10,438 nt of DNA from NCBI GenBank assembly GCA_910585265.1, contig CAJUCA010000076.1, positions 1 to 10,438 of the forward strand. The letters run 5' to 3'. This DNA comes from an uncultured Oscillospiraceae bacterium. GTDB taxonomy: Bacteria > Bacillota > Clostridia > Oscillospirales > Oscillospiraceae. Of this stretch, positions 1-8,218 are shown one piece after another; the stretch's first letter is position 1; each line of letters starts with the position of its first letter. Made by a program: the position numbers and the translations under genes. A model generated the notes under the pieces. It was not told the origin of the DNA. It saw nothing but the letters and a program-made list of their open reading frames with translations, and did no database searches.

Positions 1-1005
1 TTATTTCGTATTCTTCTTCACAAAATCCCAAGCACTGCGGCACATATCTTCTACGGTGTGGGTTGCTTCCCATCCCAGCAGTTCTTTAGCCTTGGTGGCA
101 TCTGCCCAGAAAGCGGGAAGATCTCCTTCACGCCGAGGCCCAACTACATAAGGCAATTTAATGTCATTTGCAGTTTCAAAGGCACGGACAAGCTCACGAA
201 CAGAGATACCGTTGCCGGTGCCCAGGTTGATGGCCTCAACACCAGTATGGTTCTCCGCATACTCCAGCGCCTTCAGGTGACCCACAGCCAGATCAACCAC
301 GTGGAGGTAGTCACGCTGGCAGGTACCGTCGGGAGTGGGATAATCACCGCCGAAGATGGTTAGTTCGGGAAGAACACCGGCTGCCACACGGGCAATGTAG
401 GGCATCAGATTGTTGGGGATGCCGTTGGGGTCGTCGCCCAGCAGGCCGGAGTCGTGGGAGCCAATGGGATTGAAGTAGCGCAGCAGCACCACAGAGAAAT
501 CAGGGTGGGCCGTCACATAGTCGGTCAGGATACGCTCGTTCATTACCTTGCTCCAGCCATAAGGACTGCTGGACTGGATGGCAGGCATCTCCTCTTTATA
601 GGGATAGGGATTTTCGGGGCCATAGACCGTGGCAGAAGAGGAGAATACAAACTTTTTACAACCATACTCCTCCATCAACTCCAGCAGAGTCATGGTGCTG
701 TCCAGATTGGTACGGTAGTACTCCAGAGGCTTTTTGACGCTCTCGCCAACAGCCTTGCGGCCTGCGAAGTGAATCACGGCATCAAACTCGTTCTCCTGGA
801 ATATGGTACGCATCTGTTCCTTGTCGGCGCAATCCATCACACGGAATTTGATCTTTTCCCCCACGATGCTCTCTACACGGCATACGACATCCGTTCTGGC
901 ATTGGACAGATCATCTACGATCACAACGCTGTGGCCAGCCTGTATCAGTTCGACTACGGTATGACTGCCGATATATCCGGCACCGCCGGTTACAAGTACC
1001 TTCAT
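1..1005 (-). CDS. galE: UDP-glucose 4-epimerase GalE
   Basis: Interconverts UDP-galactose and UDP-glucose with bound NAD, closing the Leloir cycle by regenerating the UDP-glucose used by GalT; cytoplasmic. The 334-residue length is normal for bacterial GalE. The N-terminal Rossmann NAD site is visible as TGGAGYIGSH (G7, G10, G13). The short-chain dehydrogenase catalytic set is S124 in SSSATVYG, with Y149 and K153 in SPYGWSK. RYFNPIG lies at 176-182. Phe299 in LPAFWAD sits where E. coli has Tyr299, a bulky residue at the sugar pocket, which fits UDP-Glc/UDP-Gal rather than UDP-GlcNAc preference (inference). The start ATG at 1003-1005 has a GAGGAGGG Shine-Dalgarno at 1013-1020, inside the end of galT and only 3 bp beyond its stop, so translation is probably coupled. 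It is the last operon gene in view; the TAA stop is at the window edge, so any terminator is outside. Confidence 0.97.
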   Translation of the reverse strand: MKVLVTGGAGYIGSHTVVELIQAGHSVVIVDDLSNARTDVVCRVESIVGEKIKFRVMDCADKEQMRTIFQENEFDAVIHFAGRKAVGESVKKPLEYYRTNLDSTMTLLELMEEYGCKKFVFSSSATVYGPENPYPYKEEMPAIQSSSPYGWSKVMNERILTDYVTAHPDFSVVLLRYFNPIGSHDSGLLGDDPNGIPNNLMPYIARVAAGVLPELTIFGGDYPTPDGTCQRDYLHVVDLAVGHLKALEYAENHTGVEAINLGTGNGISVRELVRAFETANDIKLPYVVGPRREGDLPAFWADATKAKELLGWEATHTVEDMCRSAWDFVKKNTK

Positions 1006-1008
1006 GAC

Positions 1009-2499
1009 TTAGCCCTCCTCATTCACATAGTTCACGAATTTATCAAAGGCCCTCGCGCCCTTCTCATTGCGCTGATAGACACCCGCGTGCTCCAGCACCT
1101 TTGCAAAGACCTTGCCGGTCTCCACTTTCAGAATGGCGGCGGTATTCTCCTTAGTAAAGGTGTGCTGCTTTTTCAACTCTTCCACCCAGTCGGCGTGCTT
1201 GGCCAGTTCACCAGTCAGCTCTTCTCCGGCAAGGATAGCCTTCTCCACACCGGCCAGTTCCTGCTTCAGGCGGGCAGGCAGCACAGCCAGGCCCATAACC
1301 TCAATGAGACCGATGTTTTCCTTCTTGATATGGTGAAGTTCAGCGTGGGGGTGGTACACGCCCAGAGGATGCTCTTCGGTGGTGATGTTGTTGCGCAGAA
1401 CCAGATCCAGTTCGTAGTCCGTTCCCCGGCGGCGGGCGATGGGGGTAATGGTGTTGTGGGGCACGCCTTCGGTCTCTGCAAAGATGAAAGCATCCTCGTC
1501 GGTATAACCACGCCAGCTCAGCAGAATCTTATCAGCCAGCTCTACCAGACGCGCCTTTTTGCCGCAGCGCAGACGGATGACACTCATGGGCCACTTAACG
1601 ATGCCGGCCTTCACATCCTCGAAACCAGCAAAGACAATCTCACGCTCGACCGCTGCGCGCTCCATGGGGAAGCAGTAGTGGCCACCTTGGAAGTGCTCGT
1701 GGCTGAGGATACTGCCGCCTACGATGGGGAGATCTGCGTTGCTGCCCACAAAGTAGTGGGGGAACAGAGAAACAAAGTCCAACAGTTTGGAGAAAGCGGC
1801 CTTGTTGATGACCATGGGAACATGCTCATGATTGAACACAATGCAGTGCTCGTTGTAGTAGACATAGGGGCTGTACTGCAGATGCCAGCCCTCACCGGCG
1901 ATGGTAACTGGAATAGTGCGCAGGTTTTGGCGGGCGGGGTGGTTCATACGTCCCGCATAGCCCTCGTTCTCCGCGCAGAGCATACACTTGGGATAGCCGG
2001 ACTGGGGAGCGAGCTTTGCGGCTGCAATAGCCTTAGGGTCTTTTTCCGGCTTGCTGAGGTTGATGGTCACATCCAGATTGCCGTATTCGGTGGCCGTCTT
2101 CCAACGCACATCCTTCTGGATGCGGTAGCGGCGGATGTAATCGGTATCCTGTGAGAAGTTATAGTACCAGTCGGTGGCAGTCTCAGGGCTGGTGGCGTAC
2201 ATCTCGGAAAAGGTCTGATGCACCTCACGGGGCATGGGAGTCAGAATCCCCATTAGTTTGGTGTCAAAGAGGTCACGGCTGGTGATGTCATCATCGCAGA
2301 CACCCCGTTCCACCGCATCCTCCAACAGCCCCTGAAGAATATCCTCCAGGCTCATGGCTTCCGGTTTGGCAGGGTCGTAGCTGTCCAGTTTCATAGCCTC
2401 CAGTAGCCCGTTGGTTACATAGATCGTGTCACAAGGCTGAACCAGCTTCTTGTTCAGGCCATATTGGACCAAAGAAGCGATATACACATTCACATCCAT
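1009..2499 (-). CDS. galT: UDP-glucose--hexose-1-phosphate uridylyltransferase, class II (Firmicute type)
   Basis: Transfers UMP from UDP-glucose to galactose-1-phosphate through a uridylylated histidine, giving UDP-galactose and glucose-1-phosphate; cytoplasmic Leloir enzyme. At 496 residues it matches the long class II GalT of Firmicutes, not the roughly 350-residue E. coli type. The motif SHEHFQGG at residues 266-273 is the class II counterpart of the HPHxQ active-site motif. The segment HPLGVYHPHAELHHIKKENIGLIEVMG at about 377-403 belongs to the C-terminal GalT domain and continues into LAVLPARL. A Cys pair (KCMLC, 171-175) precedes the catalytic domain; whether it binds metal cannot be told from the sequence. 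The start ATG (2497-2499) has a perfect AGGAGG at 2508-2513 with 8-nt spacing, directly abutting the galK stop. The reading frame is intact with no truncation. Function is well supported by its place between galK and galE. Confidence 0.96.
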   Translation of the reverse strand: MDVNVYIASLVQYGLNKKLVQPCDTIYVTNGLLEAMKLDSYDPAKPEAMSLEDILQGLLEDAVERGVCDDDITSRDLFDTKLMGILTPMPREVHQTFSEMYATSPETATDWYYNFSQDTDYIRRYRIQKDVRWKTATEYGNLDVTINLSKPEKDPKAIAAAKLAPQSGYPKCMLCAENEGYAGRMNHPARQNLRTIPVTIAGEGWHLQYSPYVYYNEHCIVFNHEHVPMVINKAAFSKLLDFVSLFPHYFVGSNADLPIVGGSILSHEHFQGGHYCFPMERAAVEREIVFAGFEDVKAGIVKWPMSVIRLRCGKKARLVELADKILLSWRGYTDEDAFIFAETEGVPHNTITPIARRRGTDYELDLVLRNNITTEEHPLGVYHPHAELHHIKKENIGLIEVMGLAVLPARLKQELAGVEKAILAGEELTGELAKHADWVEELKKQHTFTKENTAAILKVETGKVFAKVLEHAGVYQRNEKGARAFDKFVNYVNEEG

Positions 2500-2513
2500 T
2501 TTCCGTTCCTCCT

Positions 2514-3650
2514 TCAGGACAATCTCACGCCACCCTCATTACGAATGTGCAACACGTGGCAGCTGCCTTCACCCAGTACCCGCTCAATTCCACTTTTAAA
2601 CTCTTCCAGCATATCAACAGGAACAAATGCCTGCACCGTTCCGGCGAAGCCGCCTCCGTGGACACGGTAAGCCCCACGCCCATTCAGCAGGGTATCACAC
2701 ATGGCCAGAGCAACCGCCACCTCCTGATGCTGCGTGGCACCGGCAGGACTGATATTCTGCAAATACATCCAGGAACTGTACCCGGATTTAGTAACCAGAC
2801 CAAGGAAACCATCGAAGTCGTTTTCAAGCAGCGCTTTTTTCTGCTCCATGACACGCTTGTTTTCCTGGTAGAAATGGATGGCCCGCAGGATGGCACGGTC
2901 AGAAACCTTCCCTCGCAGATTTGGCAGAGCCTCCATAAATTCTTTTTCGCGGACTTCTCGCAGAACATCCTTTCCAAAGAAATTGCAAATCTCTTTCAGC
3001 TCACGGGGAATGGCCGCGTACTCATCAGTGAGATCGGCGTGGTCAGCACCGCTGTCAATGATGCACAGGGCATGGCCAGCCTTTTCAAAATCAAACTCGA
3101 TGCGCTCAACCTGGGGATGATCCGGATCAGCGAAGTCGATATAGACCATGCCGCCCACGGAGGAAGCCGCTTGATCCATCAGGCCGCTTGGCTTGCCGAA
3201 GTACACATTTTCGGCATACTGGCCGATCTGAGCGATTTCCACCGGGCTGAGCTTCCGATCAAAGAACAACTCGTTGCAGATGGTGCCCATCAGCACCTCA
3301 AAAGCGGCAGAAGAGCTCAGTCCGCTGCCCGGAAGAACGGTTGAGTGGGTCTCGGCATCGAATCCCTTGATCCGGGCTCCCAGCTGCTCAAAGGCAGCTG
3401 CGACGCCACGAACCAGGGCCGCGGAGGTGTTTTTTTCCTCTTCGCGGATATTCAAATCATCCAGTTCGACCACAACCTCAGGAAATCCCTCAGAGCGAAC
3501 GCGGATGTTGTTGCTGCCATTCAGCATTACATCTGCCACCGTTTCCAGATTTACTGCGGCGGCCAGCACACAGCCACGCTGGTGATCGGTATGATTACCG
3601 CTAATCTCTGTACGGCCGGGAGCGGAGATCAGAAAATGTTTTTTTGTCAT
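2514..3650 (-). CDS. galK: Galactokinase GalK (GHMP kinase)
   Basis: Phosphorylates alpha-D-galactose at C1 with ATP, the first committed Leloir step; cytoplasmic. GHMP-kinase motifs appear in order. Motif 1 is PGRTEISGNHTDHQ at 11-24. The ATP-binding motif LPGSGLSSSAAFEVLMG is near 106-122. The catalytic Asp159 is in GLMDQAASSVGG. Motif 3 is VHGGGFAGTVQAFV near 330-343. Motif 1 differs from the textbook GRVNLIGEHTDY: Thr14-Glu15 replace Val-Asn, and Asn19 replaces the galactose-contacting Glu. I recall this variant from clostridial galactokinases, so it is probably a subfamily trait. At 378 residues the length is near normal, but the N-terminus is about 16 residues shorter than in E. coli. 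The frame stays open upstream to the transporter stop without another ATG or GTG, so the short N-terminus looks real. A GAGGGA Shine-Dalgarno lies at 3657-3662. Galactose is the expected substrate from context; another GHMP sugar kinase is less likely. Confidence 0.94.
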   Translation of the reverse strand: MTKKHFLISAPGRTEISGNHTDHQRGCVLAAAVNLETVADVMLNGSNNIRVRSEGFPEVVVELDDLNIREEEKNTSAALVRGVAAAFEQLGARIKGFDAETHSTVLPGSGLSSSAAFEVLMGTICNELFFDRKLSPVEIAQIGQYAENVYFGKPSGLMDQAASSVGGMVYIDFADPDHPQVERIEFDFEKAGHALCIIDSGADHADLTDEYAAIPRELKEICNFFGKDVLREVREKEFMEALPNLRGKVSDRAILRAIHFYQENKRVMEQKKALLENDFDGFLGLVTKSGYSSWMYLQNISPAGATQHQEVAVALAMCDTLLNGRGAYRVHGGGFAGTVQAFVPVDMLEEFKSGIERVLGEGSCHVLHIRNEGGVRLS

Positions 3651-3680
3651 ATGAGGTCCCTCACTTTTTGGATAACTTAC

Positions 3681-5045
3681 TCAGTTCTTAGGCTCCAGCA
3701 GCTTAGCGTTGGCCTTCTCCACATTCAGCTTGGTCAGCAGGAAAGTAACCAAGCCGCAGAAGATAGCGGGCAACCACAGATACATCACATTCAGCATAGT
3801 CAGAACAGAGTCAGGCTGAGTGGCCACGCCGCCCTTGATGAATCCGGCAGCTGCCAGCAACCAACCGGAGATGGCGGTGCCCAGTCCGCCGCCAATCTTG
3901 ACGCCAAGAGAGGTGCAGGAGTACATGGTTCCGTCGATACGCTTACCAGTGGTTAGATAGGTGTAGTCGGAAGCAGAAGCGATCACAGCGTTCAGGTCGC
4001 CCTGCAGGGGGCACATACCAAGAGAAGCGATGGCGGTGAAAGCTAACATCATGGGAACGCTGCCCATGTAAGCAGCCACGATCACCAGGATTCTTGCGAT
4101 GGTGGCCAGAGCATAGCCGGAATAGTTGATCTTATACATACCGCCCAGTTTTGCAACGATGGTGGGCACCAACAACAGACCGATAATCATGGGGATGTTG
4201 AGCGCGCTTGCGAAATAACCCATCAGCTCCCTGTTGCCTAACACATAAGTCATGTAGTAGGTGCCGACGCCGGTGAAAGCGGTGTAGAGCTGAGTCAGCA
4301 GATAGACACCCAGAATCAGCAGGTAGAACTTATTCTTGACCAACAGACCGACAGCTTCGCGCAGGGTGTACTTTTCTTCCGGAGCGTCAACTGCTTTCTT
4401 GGCTTCAATCTCGTCTTCGGGCAATTCCTTCATGGACAGGACGGAGACGGTGTTGGAGATAATGCCGATGATGACATAGATCAGTGCAACAATTCTCCAT
4501 GCGGCGGCATCGTTGCCGAAGTGCTCAACAAGGCCAAAAGTAACAGCCTGGATGATGGTGCTGGTGGTGAATGCAAAGACGAAGCGCAGAGAACCAAGCT
4601 GAACACGCTCGTTTTCATTCTTAGTGATCAGAGCGGTCAAAGCGGAATAAGCGATGTTATTTGCGGTGTAGAAGCCTGCGTTCAGCATCACGTAGAAGAT
4701 GAAGAAGAAAGCGTACTGAGCGGTCTGGCCCCAGGAAGTGGGAATAGAGAAAATCGCGAACAGGCAGACACCACAACCCAGATAGGGCCACAGCATCCAG
4801 GGACGGGCTTTACCCATCTTGGTCTTGGTCTTGTCGATGAGGGAGCCAAAGATGACGTCAGAAACGCCGTCGAAGATCTTGGATACTGCCATCAGGGTGC
4901 CAACAATGCCGGTGTTCAAGCCGATGGTATCGGACAGGTAGATCATAACGAAGAAGGTCAGGAACGCATAGACCACGTTGCCGGCGATATCGCCAGAGCC
5001 GTAACCCACCTTGTTGTACCATTTCAAATATCTCTTTTCAGCCAT
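3681..5045 (-). CDS. GPH-family sugar:cation symporter (LacS/MelB-like), probable lactose/galactoside permease
   Basis: Integral membrane transporter of the glycoside-pentoside-hexuronide:cation symporter family (MFS_2), expected to import a galactoside with H+ or Na+. The 454 residues form about 12 hydrophobic helices with a charged central loop near 206-228. Family marks: helix 2 has FDGVSD with Asp59 and Asp63, matching the cation-site Asp pair of E. coli MelB, followed by DKTKTKMGKARPW (71-83). Late in the protein TGKRIDGTMYSCTSLGVKIGGGLG (366-389) resembles the MelB TGKR..G..FS....VK region, with Lys383 at the position of the functional MelB lysine. It ends at residue 454 without the C-terminal EIIA-like domain of streptococcal LacS, so direct HPr-phosphate control is not expected. 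The gene begins 28 bp after lacZ with AGGAGA at 5053-5058 and ends 30 bp before galK. Lactose is inferred from context; the sequence alone does not separate lactose, melibiose and other galactosides. Confidence 0.93.
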   Translation of the reverse strand: MAEKRYLKWYNKVGYGSGDIAGNVVYAFLTFFVMIYLSDTIGLNTGIVGTLMAVSKIFDGVSDVIFGSLIDKTKTKMGKARPWMLWPYLGCGVCLFAIFSIPTSWGQTAQYAFFFIFYVMLNAGFYTANNIAYSALTALITKNENERVQLGSLRFVFAFTTSTIIQAVTFGLVEHFGNDAAAWRIVALIYVIIGIISNTVSVLSMKELPEDEIEAKKAVDAPEEKYTLREAVGLLVKNKFYLLILGVYLLTQLYTAFTGVGTYYMTYVLGNRELMGYFASALNIPMIIGLLLVPTIVAKLGGMYKINYSGYALATIARILVIVAAYMGSVPMMLAFTAIASLGMCPLQGDLNAVIASASDYTYLTTGKRIDGTMYSCTSLGVKIGGGLGTAISGWLLAAAGFIKGGVATQPDSVLTMLNVMYLWLPAIFCGLVTFLLTKLNVEKANAKLLEPKN

Positions 5046-5073
5046 GATAGCATCTCCTATTCTCTTTATTCAG

Positions 5074-8000
5074 TTATTTCAGTTCGGGGATGACGCGGAT
5101 GGCGAAGTCGATGGTTTCGTCGATCAGCTTGTATTTCTTCTGTAAAACGGGGCCACAGCTCGCAGAGCCAATACCGTTCTGCCGGTAGTCCAGACACAAT
5201 ACGGTGCTGCCGCATTTGTTCAGTTCGTAGTTGTGGGCCTTCTCGGTCAGTTCTTCCTGCGTGTAATGGGATGCATTGAAGCTGAAGGGTTCGGGGCCAA
5301 CTGCGATCAAACGCAGTTTGTCGCTTTCCAGAAGCACATAGTCACAACTACCGTGAGCGCCATTCTCCTGGGGACGGATGTAGTCCTCCTGAAGCCCGTC
5401 CACGGTATCGCGGTACAAGCCGTGGCTGGCAGCATTTCGCTTGTCAATGTAGTTTTCCATGGGACCCAGACCGAAATAAGCAACCTGCTCCATGTTTTCA
5501 GGAACGAACAGGCGCAGACCGAAGCGAGGCAGCTCGGGGAATTCTATGTTGCGCTTGGTGAGAATGTTGGCACAGACGCCGCCTGCAACCGTCACGGTCC
5601 AGTCGATTTCTACGGTCATGAACCGCTGCACAGCGATGGCACCAATAGACAGGTCACTGTGGATACGAACCTCGCTGTCCATGGCCACGAAGTGGGTGTT
5701 ATACGCCCGGGTGATGGCCTTATCGTAGTGGGCAGCAAACCAGTCAGCCTTCAGCTTGCGGTCGTTATCGGTGGGAGCGCGCCACACGTTCAGATCCATG
5801 GGACGGTCCAGAAGCTCCATGCCCTGATAAGTCATCCGGGCAAACATACCGGTAAACTTATCGTAACGATATGTGAAGTTTGCAGCTGTGAGAGTCAGAT
5901 ACCGGTAGTCCTCTGTAACAGAAATACTGTCCTCCAGGATGGCCTTTCTCTGCCAGTATGCCAGAGCAATCTGATTGCGGTCATCCTGATTCTCCAGAGT
6001 AATCTCATCGAAGCCCAAATCAAAGCCCTCGGAGATCAGTTCGGAGTTGTTTTTGGCGAAGTAGCTGATCTTCAGGAAACAGCGGCCCTTGGCGGGAACC
6101 TGGACGTTCAGGGTCACGGTACCGCTCATGTGGGGAGCGATGGCGGGGATTTTATCCAGCTGGCCTTCCTGAACAAGCGCACCATCACAAGTGACTTGAT
6201 AAGAGGCGGTGATGTAGTCCTGCAGGGAGACAAAGTCCATGTAGTTGTGCAGGGTCAGCTGGCCGGTTGCCTGATCATAATCAACAACACGAACAGGGCG
6301 GTGTACGTTTTTGTATTCCATCAAACCGGTGTGAGGACGACGGTCGGGATAAACCAGACCATCCATGCAGAAATTGCCATCGTGGGGGTACTCGCCGTGG
6401 TCGCCGCCATACCAGTACATATCTTTGCCGTTAGGAGCCTTGCCCTTGTAAATGGCGTGATCGCACCACTCCCAGATAAAGGCGCCACACATGCACTCAT
6501 TGGCCTGAATGAACTGCCAGTAGTCCTCCAGATCACCGGGGCCGTTGCCCATGGCATGAGAGTATTCACACATCAGATAGGGCTTGTCGGACTCAGGATC
6601 GTCCACATACTCCTGCAGGGTCTCCAGCGCAGGGTACATATTGCTGTAGAGGTCAATGTTGGAGAAATCGTACTTGCGCTTGCGGCTGCGATACTGAGCG
6701 CTTTCATAGTGGGTCAGACGGGCGGGGTCAAAGTTCTTGGTCCAGGCCAGCGCAGCCTCGAAGCAACAGCCGTAGGCGCTCTCGTTACCCATGGACCAGC
6801 AGATGACGCAGGGGCGGTTCTTGTCCCGCTGGACACAGCGCTGGGTGCGCTCCATAGTAGCCTCCAGGAACTTGGGGTTGTCGGCGAAGGGCTCGTTCCA
6901 GTGCTCGGTGTGGTTCTCCCAGACGTCGTTCTCTCCGCAGTACAGTTCGGCGGCACCGTGGCTCTCGTGGTCGGCCTCGTCAATGACCAGGAAACCGTAC
7001 TGGTCGCACAGCTGATAGAACATGGGGGCGTTGGGGTAATGGCTGGTGCGAATGGCGTTGAAGTTGTGCTCCTTGATCATCCGCAGGTCGCGCTTCATGT
7101 GCTCCACGCTGATGACGGGGCCGGTCACGGGGTCGGAATCGTGGCGGTTTACACCGCGGAACTTGATGGGAGTTCCATTCAGGAATACCTGCATCCCATC
7201 TACTTTGATCTCCCGGATGCCCACTCGGTCGGTGATGATCTCGTTCTCGCACTCGACGAGCATGGTGTAGAGATAGGGCTTCTCGGGATTCCACAGGGTG
7301 GGCTGGGGAATGTTCAGGATAGCTTGATGGGTATAGTTGCCGATATGCTCCTTCGTGGTCACTTCGGCGGCGTCGATCAGACGATCCTCAGCGTCCAGCA
7401 GCCTAATGACAGTGGGAACACTCTCACCGGCGAAGGCGAAGCGAACGCGGACAGTAGCTTTATCCTCTTCCTGCTGGGTGGTCACGAAGTAGTCCCGCAC
7501 ATGGTTCTCAGGACGCTTGATGATGTATACATCCCGGAAGATGCCGCTGGTGCGGAACTTGTCCTGATCCTCCAAGTAGCTGCCATCGCACCACTTCAGC
7601 ACCAGAACGGCCAGAGTATTTTCGCCCTCACGGATCTTATCAGTCACATCAAACTCGCTGGTGGAGTGGGAGATCTGGTTGTAACCCACATACTCGCCGT
7701 TGAGCCAGACATACAGGCAGGAATCCACACCCTCAAAGTTCAGGTAAGCCTTGGGTGCCTTTTCGTCCTTAGCATAGGTAAAGGAAGTCAGGTAAGCGCC
7801 GCAGGGATTATCCTGGGGAACGAAGGGAGGATCTGCCGGGAAGGGGTAATGAATATTGGTGTACTGGTGCTGATCGTAGCCATGATTCTGCCAGACGCTG
7901 GGAACGGGGATGGTGTCGTAGGCGGAGGGATCGAAACCTTCCTCATAGAACAGCTCAGTCAGGTCATGGATACTGGGGTAGTAGCGGAACTTCCAGTCGC

Positions 8001-8145
8001 CGTTTAGCAGCTGGAAGCGATCGGAGCGTTCCCGATGCTCCGCAGTGTCGTCCAGACGGTTGGACGCGGGGATGAAGTAGGCTCGGTTGGGCAGAGCGTT
8101 TTCAGACTGGATCAGCAGGTCTTCAAAATAGGCAGGGACGATCAT
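5074..8145 (-). CDS. lacZ: Beta-galactosidase, glycoside hydrolase family 2 (LacZ type)
   Basis: Hydrolyses lactose and related beta-galactosides to galactose plus aglycone. No signal peptide is seen, so it acts in the cytoplasm on sugar brought in by the adjacent symporter. The 1023-residue length equals the E. coli LacZ class. Domain order: sugar-binding jelly roll (about 45-210, containing YTNIHYPF and SGIFRDV), immunoglobulin-like domain (about 215-320), TIM barrel (about 320-615), then a second Ig-like domain and the C-terminal beta-galactosidase small-chain domain (about 750-1020, with NVWRAPTDND and GLGPMENY). Catalytic acid/base Glu455 is in WSMGNES and nucleophile Glu527 in LMCEYSHAMGN. 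Probable Mg ligands are Glu394 and His396 in DEADHESHG. AGGAGG at 8155-8160, 9 nt from the ATG, fixes the start. Odd: Cys997 stands where E. coli has Trp999, and the loop after TDND is about 12 residues shorter. It is the first gene of the operon. Confidence 0.97.
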   Translation of the reverse strand: MIVPAYFEDLLIQSENALPNRAYFIPASNRLDDTAEHRERSDRFQLLNGDWKFRYYPSIHDLTELFYEEGFDPSAYDTIPVPSVWQNHGYDQHQYTNIHYPFPADPPFVPQDNPCGAYLTSFTYAKDEKAPKAYLNFEGVDSCLYVWLNGEYVGYNQISHSTSEFDVTDKIREGENTLAVLVLKWCDGSYLEDQDKFRTSGIFRDVYIIKRPENHVRDYFVTTQQEEDKATVRVRFAFAGESVPTVIRLLDAEDRLIDAAEVTTKEHIGNYTHQAILNIPQPTLWNPEKPYLYTMLVECENEIITDRVGIREIKVDGMQVFLNGTPIKFRGVNRHDSDPVTGPVISVEHMKRDLRMIKEHNFNAIRTSHYPNAPMFYQLCDQYGFLVIDEADHESHGAAELYCGENDVWENHTEHWNEPFADNPKFLEATMERTQRCVQRDKNRPCVICWSMGNESAYGCCFEAALAWTKNFDPARLTHYESAQYRSRKRKYDFSNIDLYSNMYPALETLQEYVDDPESDKPYLMCEYSHAMGNGPGDLEDYWQFIQANECMCGAFIWEWCDHAIYKGKAPNGKDMYWYGGDHGEYPHDGNFCMDGLVYPDRRPHTGLMEYKNVHRPVRVVDYDQATGQLTLHNYMDFVSLQDYITASYQVTCDGALVQEGQLDKIPAIAPHMSGTVTLNVQVPAKGRCFLKISYFAKNNSELISEGFDLGFDEITLENQDDRNQIALAYWQRKAILEDSISVTEDYRYLTLTAANFTYRYDKFTGMFARMTYQGMELLDRPMDLNVWRAPTDNDRKLKADWFAAHYDKAITRAYNTHFVAMDSEVRIHSDLSIGAIAVQRFMTVEIDWTVTVAGGVCANILTKRNIEFPELPRFGLRLFVPENMEQVAYFGLGPMENYIDKRNAASHGLYRDTVDGLQEDYIRPQENGAHGSCDYVLLESDKLRLIAVGPEPFSFNASHYTQEELTEKAHNYELNKCGSTVLCLDYRQNGIGSASCGPVLQKKYKLIDETIDFAIRVIPELK

Positions 8146-8179
8146 GTGGGGCTTCCTCCTCGCAATGAATTCTGTGTGT

Positions 8180-8208
8180 ATTATCCCGGAAATTTTCTCC
8201 TTTTTCTA
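8180..8208 (-). promoter_or_regulatory. Candidate sigma-A promoter of the lacZ operon
   Basis: Read on the minus strand, a -35 element TAGAAA (8203-8208, 4 of 6 matches to TTGACA), a 17-bp spacer and a -10 element GATAAT (8180-8185, 5 of 6). Transcription would start near 8173, giving a leader of about 28 nt with the AGGAGG site. A good -10 with a poor -35 is typical of promoters that need an activator, which fits the adjacent AraC-type gene. Prediction from consensus only. Confidence 0.55.
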
Positions 8209-8218
8209 TAAACTGCAT

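Noticed and set aside
454..2154. A 566-codon plus-strand open frame spanning galE and galT in antisense
   Set aside because: It is in codon register with both genes, which are themselves in phase across their 3-bp gap. The same codon-bias shadow explains it, and no domain is recognisable.
2547..3344. A 265-codon plus-strand open frame antisense to galK
   Set aside because: It is again codon-registered with galK and explained by codon avoidance; no recognisable protein family.
5233..8007. A 924-codon open frame on the plus strand, antisense to lacZ
   Set aside because: It is in exact codon register with lacZ (both begin at positions congruent to 1 modulo 3), so it stays open simply because lacZ avoids TTA, CTA and TCA codons. 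The translation shows no recognisable domain, and the lacZ frame has clear catalytic motifs.
8187..8200. Imperfect palindrome GGAAATTTTCTCC inside the lacZ promoter spacer
   Set aside because: Only the outer three bases and a few inner ones pair; this is expected by chance in A/T-rich DNA and does not match a cre site or a known operator.
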